DNA from: Azolla pinnata | Lineage: Eukaryota > Streptophyta > Polypodiopsida > Salviniales > Salviniaceae | Direction: 5' to 3' | Assembly (NCBI GenBank): GCA_037176905.1 | Contig: JBBBWG010026424.1 | Span: 1 to 25,000 of the forward strand | DNA length: 25,000 bases | Part shown: piece after piece, positions 22,801-25,000 of the stretch | Layout of the letters: every line of letters begins with the position of its first letter | Numbering within the stretch: the stretch's first letter is position 1 | The notes under the pieces: model-generated | What the model was told of the DNA's origin: nothing | What the model saw: the letters and a program-made list of their open reading frames with translations, nothing else | Database searches by the model: none | Position numbers and translations under genes: made by a program

Positions 22801-23732
22801 GATCGTCCAGTAATGTTCAGTCACAAGGACTTGGGGAACCGCTTCAATTTTCAGAATCATCTGAACAGCATTCCAATTATCACAATGCAAAACACCCAGC
22901 TGCATGGCATATAATCAAAGCTAGAAAGACAGTCTCCAAATTTCAGAATTTTGATTGATGAAATAGTCACAGAAAATGAGGGATTACGCTAGTCCTTATA
23001 CAAAAAAAGACACTTCTATCTGAAAATTCTTGCGAGTGATATACAAACTACCTGTAATTGAATGATATTTCTTGGGAGGACAGATAACTATGATGTTACA
23101 AAGAAAGAAAATGAAACATGGATAAAGGGAAGGACAATTTGATTTATAATATACAGGAAACGGAAGCCGTCCAATTTTTACAGCTCTAAGGAATTAGACA
23201 TTTTCACAAATACGAGAAGAAATCTATCAGTTGCAGGAGAATGTATGAGACTCTACATTTTCAGCACAAAATGTGAATTTTCTACTAGAAAGTTTCGAAT
23301 GAGAGATCCGTAGTATCGATCGCGAAGAATACATAAAGTATGGCAATCCACCGAGGACAATTTGATTTAAAATATACCGGAAACGGAAGCTGTCCAATTT
23401 TTACAGCTCTAAGGAATCAGACATTTTTACAAATCAGAGAAGAAATCTAGCAATTGCAGGAGAATGTATGAGACTCTACATTTTCAGCACAAAATGCGAA
23501 ATTTCTACTAGAAAGATCCGTAGTATCGATCGCGAGGATACATAAAGTATGGCAATCCACCGAAAGACGCCAAAAGAAAAAAGAAAAAAACATGCGGGAA
23601 GAAAGACAGAGAGACGTATGGAGCTACCTTGTCAGGGCGAGATTCTATGAGAAGTTCACTGCCGATCTTGGCGAGGCACGAGACGGCTCTGTGGAAGGCT
23701 TTGATCTGGTTGCCTGTAAGCGAGCACTCCAT
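19898..23732 (-). CDS. RAD9: RAD9 checkpoint-clamp (9-1-1) subunit, 10 exons, 451 aa
   Basis: RAD9 is a subunit of the ring-shaped RAD9-RAD1-HUS1 clamp, which loads at damaged DNA and supports ATR signalling and repair in the nucleus. Exons in transcript order: 23732-23628, 22062-21943, 21858-21750, 21665-21411, 21321-21206, 21119-21055, 20947-20652, 20525-20451, 20185-20126, 20052-19898. The sum is 1356 nt in one frame, with GT-AG introns. The PCNA-like domain covers about residues 1-285. Marker segments are MECSLTGNQIKAFHRAVSCL, KTYWITC, ANFQSSLQEITLIATEP, ELRSYIDPTK, QLWIDPAEE and APRFGLDD followed by DFDATLVLATML. The tail (286-451) is likely disordered. It carries SQ sites and an acidic run (428-437), then VQSTPPRKR. 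The length fits plant RAD9. Junctions 1-7 are firm; the exon 8/9 junction (GTGAGG donor, TATCAG acceptor) is my best choice among alternatives. Intron 1 is 1.57 kb. Confidence 0.93.
23131..23562. repeat. Tandem duplication (223/209 bp) inside RAD9 intron 1
   Basis: Copy 1 (23131-23353) and copy 2 (23354-23562) both begin AGGACAATTTGATTTA and both end GTATGGCAATCCACCG. They are nearly identical apart from point changes and an extra 13-14 bp in copy 1 near 23290-23304 (AGTTTCGAATGAG). Copy 2 ends about 65 bp from the exon 1 splice donor. The high identity implies a recent duplication. Confidence 0.9.
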
Positions 23733-23881
23733 GGGAGCAGGAGGGAAGAAATTTTCAAAATGGAGTTAGTCTGTCTTCACAAAAAGGGAACTGTTTTCTG
23801 AAATACCCGCGGATACCCCTCCTCTTCAAAGAGCCCATTCCAGTTTAGGGTTTAGGGTTTAGGGTTTAGGGTTTAGGGTTT
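23733..23881 (-). promoter_or_regulatory. RAD9 proximal promoter with telo-box cluster and site II-like motif
   Basis: About 112 bp upstream of the RAD9 ATG lie five consecutive TTTAGGG units (23844-23880), read as AAACCCTAA telo-boxes in the direction of RAD9. Just gene-proximal to them is TGGGCT on the minus strand (23832-23837), a site II-type element. Telo-boxes next to site II motifs are an established arrangement in plant promoters of replication (for example PCNA) and ribosomal-protein genes. That the pair drives RAD9 is an inference. Confidence 0.6.
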
Positions 23882-25000
23882 TCCTAGCAAAGGAAAAAGG
23901 TTGTCCTAATCAGGTTTTAAAAGATTAGGGTTTCCTAGCAAAGCAATAAGGTTGGCCTAATAAATTTTTAAAGGATTAGGGTTTCCTAGCAAAGCAATAA
24001 GGTTGGCCTAATCAAGTTTTGAGGATTTTAGGGTTTCCCTGCAGAGCAAGAAGGTTGGCCTCATCAAGTTTTGAGGATTTTAGGGTTTCCCTGCAGAGCA
24101 AGAAGGTTGGCCTACTCAAGTTTTAAGGATTTTAGGGTTTCCCTGCAGAGCAATAAGGTCGGCCTAATCAAGTTTTTAAAGGATTATGGTCTCCTAGCAA
24201 ACCAATAAGGTTGGCCTGATCAAGTTTTAAAGGATTAGGGTTTCCTAGCAAAGCAATAAGGTTGGCCTAATCAGGTTTGAAAGGATTAGGGTTTCCTAGC
24301 TGAGCAATAAGGTTGGCCTAATCAAGTTTTAAAGGATTAGGGTTTCCTAGCAAAGCAATAAGGTTGTCCTAATCAGTTTTAAAGGATTAGGGTCGCCTAG
24401 CAAAGCAATGAGGTTGGCCTAATCAAGTTTTGAAGGATTTTAGATAAGGTTTGGCCTAATCATGTTTTAAGGATTTTAGGGTTTCCCTGCAAAGCAATAA
24501 GGTTGGCCTAATCACGTTTTAAGGATTTTAGGGTTTCCCTGCAAAGCAATAAGGTTGGCCTAATCAAGTTTTAAGGATTTTAGGGTTTTCCAGCAAAGCA
24601 ATAAGGTTGGCCTAATCAAGTTTTAAGGATTTTAGGGTTTCCCTGTAGAGCAATAAGGTTGGCCTCATCAAGTTTTAAGGATTTTAGGGTTTCCCTGCAA
24701 AGCAAGAATGTTGGCCTCATCAAGTTTTAAGGATTTTGGGGTTTCCTTGCAGAGCAATAAGATTGGCCTCATCAAGTTTTAAGGATTTTAGGGTTTCCCT
24801 GCAAAGCAAGAAGGTTGGCCTCATCAAGTTTTAAGGATTTTGGGGTTTCCTTGCAGAGCAATAAGATTGGCCTCTTCAAGTTTTAAGGATTTTAGGGTTT
24901 CCCTGCAAAGCAATAAGGTTGGCCTAATCAAGTTTTAAGGATTTTAGGGTTTCCCTGCAAAGCAATAAGGTTGGCCTAATAAAGTTTTAAGGATTTTAGG
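23882..25000. repeat. 51-52-bp telo-box satellite array, at least 22 units, continues past the window
   Basis: The consensus is GGATTTTAGGGTTTCCCTGC, then AAAGCAATAAGGTTGGCCTA, then ATCAAGTTTTAA. The AGGTTGGCC core recurs 22 times at 51-52-bp spacing from about 23899 to 24968. Two variants occur: CCTAGC with ATTAGGG (mostly 23882-24000 and 24180-24430), and CCCTGC with TTTTAGGG (24010-24170 and 24470-25000). One unit near 24430-24455 has lost about 18 bp. At about 24680-24880 two variants alternate, giving a 104-bp dimer. Nearly every unit contains TTAGGGTTT, an exact telo-box on the minus strand. Confidence 0.93.

Noticed and set aside
23882..25000. CRISPR-like regular repeat spacing
   Set aside because: The repeat units are contiguous with no unique spacers, and this is a plant nuclear satellite.

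Overview
The window is nuclear DNA from a flowering plant, read inward from a chromosome end. It opens with 11 perfect CCCTAAA-type repeats (Arabidopsis-type telomere) in the orientation expected at a left-hand terminus. It holds three intron-rich genes with plant-type exon structure and GT-AG introns. The protein sequences look angiosperm, perhaps monocot, but the sequence alone does not settle the species.

Layout. 1-137: telomere and its degenerate edge. 138-735: subtelomeric, CpG-rich, alternating purine/pyrimidine DNA, ending in an 11-bp minisatellite. 780-1349: pyrimidine-rich promoter/leader. 1350-6660 (+): ten-exon OTU-type cysteine deubiquitinase, 316 aa; its start codon is only about 1.2 kb from the telomere repeats. 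6661-12240: gene-free DNA rich in simple repeats, with an interstitial telomere patch between 17-bp direct repeats and a roughly 1.3-kb degenerate tandem array. 12364-18414 (+): seven-exon full-length ABCB (MDR/P-glycoprotein-like) transporter, 1297 aa. 18415-19897: gene-free spacer between convergent genes. 19898-23732 (-): ten-exon RAD9, the checkpoint-clamp subunit, 451 aa. 23733-23881: RAD9 promoter with a cluster of telo-boxes and a site II-like motif. From about 23882 to the end: a 51-52-bp satellite, at least 22 units, almost every unit carrying a telo-box.

The three genes are not a pathway or an operon; they are housekeeping-type neighbours. All three exon models were assembled by hand. 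Each keeps one open frame across all junctions, with total coding lengths of 951, 3894 and 1356 nt, all multiples of three. The most interesting feature is the telomere-derived sequence: a true telomere, an interstitial patch at 8.3 kb, and a telo-box array that runs into the promoter of RAD9, itself a DNA-damage checkpoint gene. No tRNA, rRNA, CRISPR array or intact transposon was seen.
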